Below, piece after piece: positions 7,256-7,439 of a stretch of DNA of 7,439 nt. Source of the stretch: Deltaproteobacteria bacterium (GTDB lineage Bacteria > Desulfobacterota > Syntrophia > Syntrophales > UBA2185); NCBI GenBank assembly GCA_026388495.1, contig JAPLJQ010000592.1:1-7439 (forward strand), read 5' to 3'. The notes below the pieces were generated by a model. That model did not search any database and was not told the DNA's origin. It saw only the letters and a program-made list of their open reading frames with translations. Within the stretch, counting starts at the first letter, position 1. Each line of letters begins with the position of its first letter. The position numbers and the translations under genes are program-made.

Positions 7256-7261
7256 CGCGGA

Positions 7262-7290
7262 AGTATAGGGAAGAGTGTGTTGTGTGTCAA
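7262..7290 (-). promoter_or_regulatory. Near-consensus promoter of the men operon
   Basis: On the minus strand the -35 box is TTGACA (7285-7290, exact consensus), the spacer is 17 nt (7268-7284), and the -10 box is TATACT (7262-7267, one mismatch to TATAAT). The predicted transcript begins near 7255. The same bases also read as a looser Bacteroidota-type promoter (TTG, 20 nt, TATACTTC against TAnnTTTG). The position just upstream of menF and the absence of gaps within the operon suggest that it drives all six genes. Confidence 0.65.
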
Positions 7291-7439
7291 GCAAAAGCAG
7301 TCGAATATCCGAAACAAGGCCGTCATCCCAGGATTGAATGACTTTCACCGGAGAATTCCTTTCAGGGCAGGTTATTCTCTAAATCATAGCATGGATAACG
7401 GTTTTCAACCAGTTGAAAACGCTAAATAACATTCTAAAA
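7291..7439. other. Region upstream of the men promoter
   Basis: No gene is supported between the men promoter and the window edge, apart from the inverted repeat at 7401-7420. A minus-strand frame in phase with menF runs in from 7326, and a plus-strand frame of about 60 codons (7244-7429) crosses the promoter. Neither has recognisable content or a ribosome binding site. Confidence 0.5.
7401..7420. repeat. Perfect 9-bp inverted repeat, possible operator
   Basis: GTTTTCAAC (7401-7409) and GTTGAAAAC (7412-7420) are exact reverse complements separated by 2 bases. Neither side is followed by a T-run, so a dimeric-regulator site is a better guess than a terminator. It lies about 110 bp upstream of the men -35 box, and it may belong to whatever gene lies beyond the window edge. 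Confidence 0.4.

Noticed and set aside
7135..7326. menF starting at 7326
   Set aside because: The start precedes the near-consensus promoter, has no supporting ribosome binding site, and makes the protein longer than the compact family form.
7244..7429. A plus-strand frame crossing the promoter region
   Set aside because: It has no ribosome binding site or family resemblance, and it overlaps the men promoter and the palindrome.
1..7439. tRNA, rRNA, CRISPR array, riboswitch or complete insertion sequence
   Set aside because: Reading both strands, I saw no spaced direct repeats, no tRNA-like cloverleaf, no known riboswitch core and no transposase. The coding density of the men operon leaves little room for them.

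Overview
The window is almost entirely one minus-strand operon for menaquinone (vitamin K2) biosynthesis by the classical o-succinylbenzoate route. In transcription order, right to left, it reads menF-menD-menB-menA-menC-menE. All six genes look intact and carry their families' catalytic residues. They are packed tightly: a 1-nt gap (F/D), a 16-nt gap (D/B), 4-nt ATGA overlaps (B/A and A/C) and an 8-nt overlap (C/E). A single transcript with translational coupling is the natural reading.

Right edge (about 7135-7439): upstream control region. On the minus strand it holds a near-consensus promoter (TTGACA, 17-nt spacer, TATACT; 7262-7290), then a leader of about 120 nt, then a good Shine-Dalgarno sequence that places the menF start at 7134. 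The longest possible menF frame starts upstream of this promoter and is very likely an over-extension. A perfect 9-bp inverted repeat lies at 7401-7420, further upstream.

Pathway: MenF converts chorismate to isochorismate. MenD adds 2-oxoglutarate to give SEPHCHC. MenC dehydrates SHCHC to o-succinylbenzoate (OSB). MenE makes OSB-CoA. MenB closes the ring to 1,4-dihydroxy-2-naphthoyl-CoA. MenA, in the membrane, prenylates 1,4-dihydroxy-2-naphthoate. MenH (SEPHCHC to SHCHC), a DHNA-CoA thioesterase and the final methyltransferase (MenG/UbiE) are not in the window, and the gene cluster has no room for them.

Left edge (1-422): no recognisable gene. It holds an unassigned 66-codon plus-strand frame, an AT-rich imperfect inverted repeat, and a 7-bp GC-rich hairpin at 303-319 that could be a weak terminator.

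Organism: most likely a member of Bacteroidota or a related anaerobe or facultative lineage. The reasons are the gene order with menA between menB and menC, a short MenE, the MenD signature EWIDQxDGQTIRQ, a MenA of the type starting W-I-E-A-A-R-L-R-T-L-P-L, and weak Shine-Dalgarno sequences before the internal genes. This is inferred from remembered family patterns, not from a search. The window looks like ordinary core metabolism, and I did not find an undescribed system in it.
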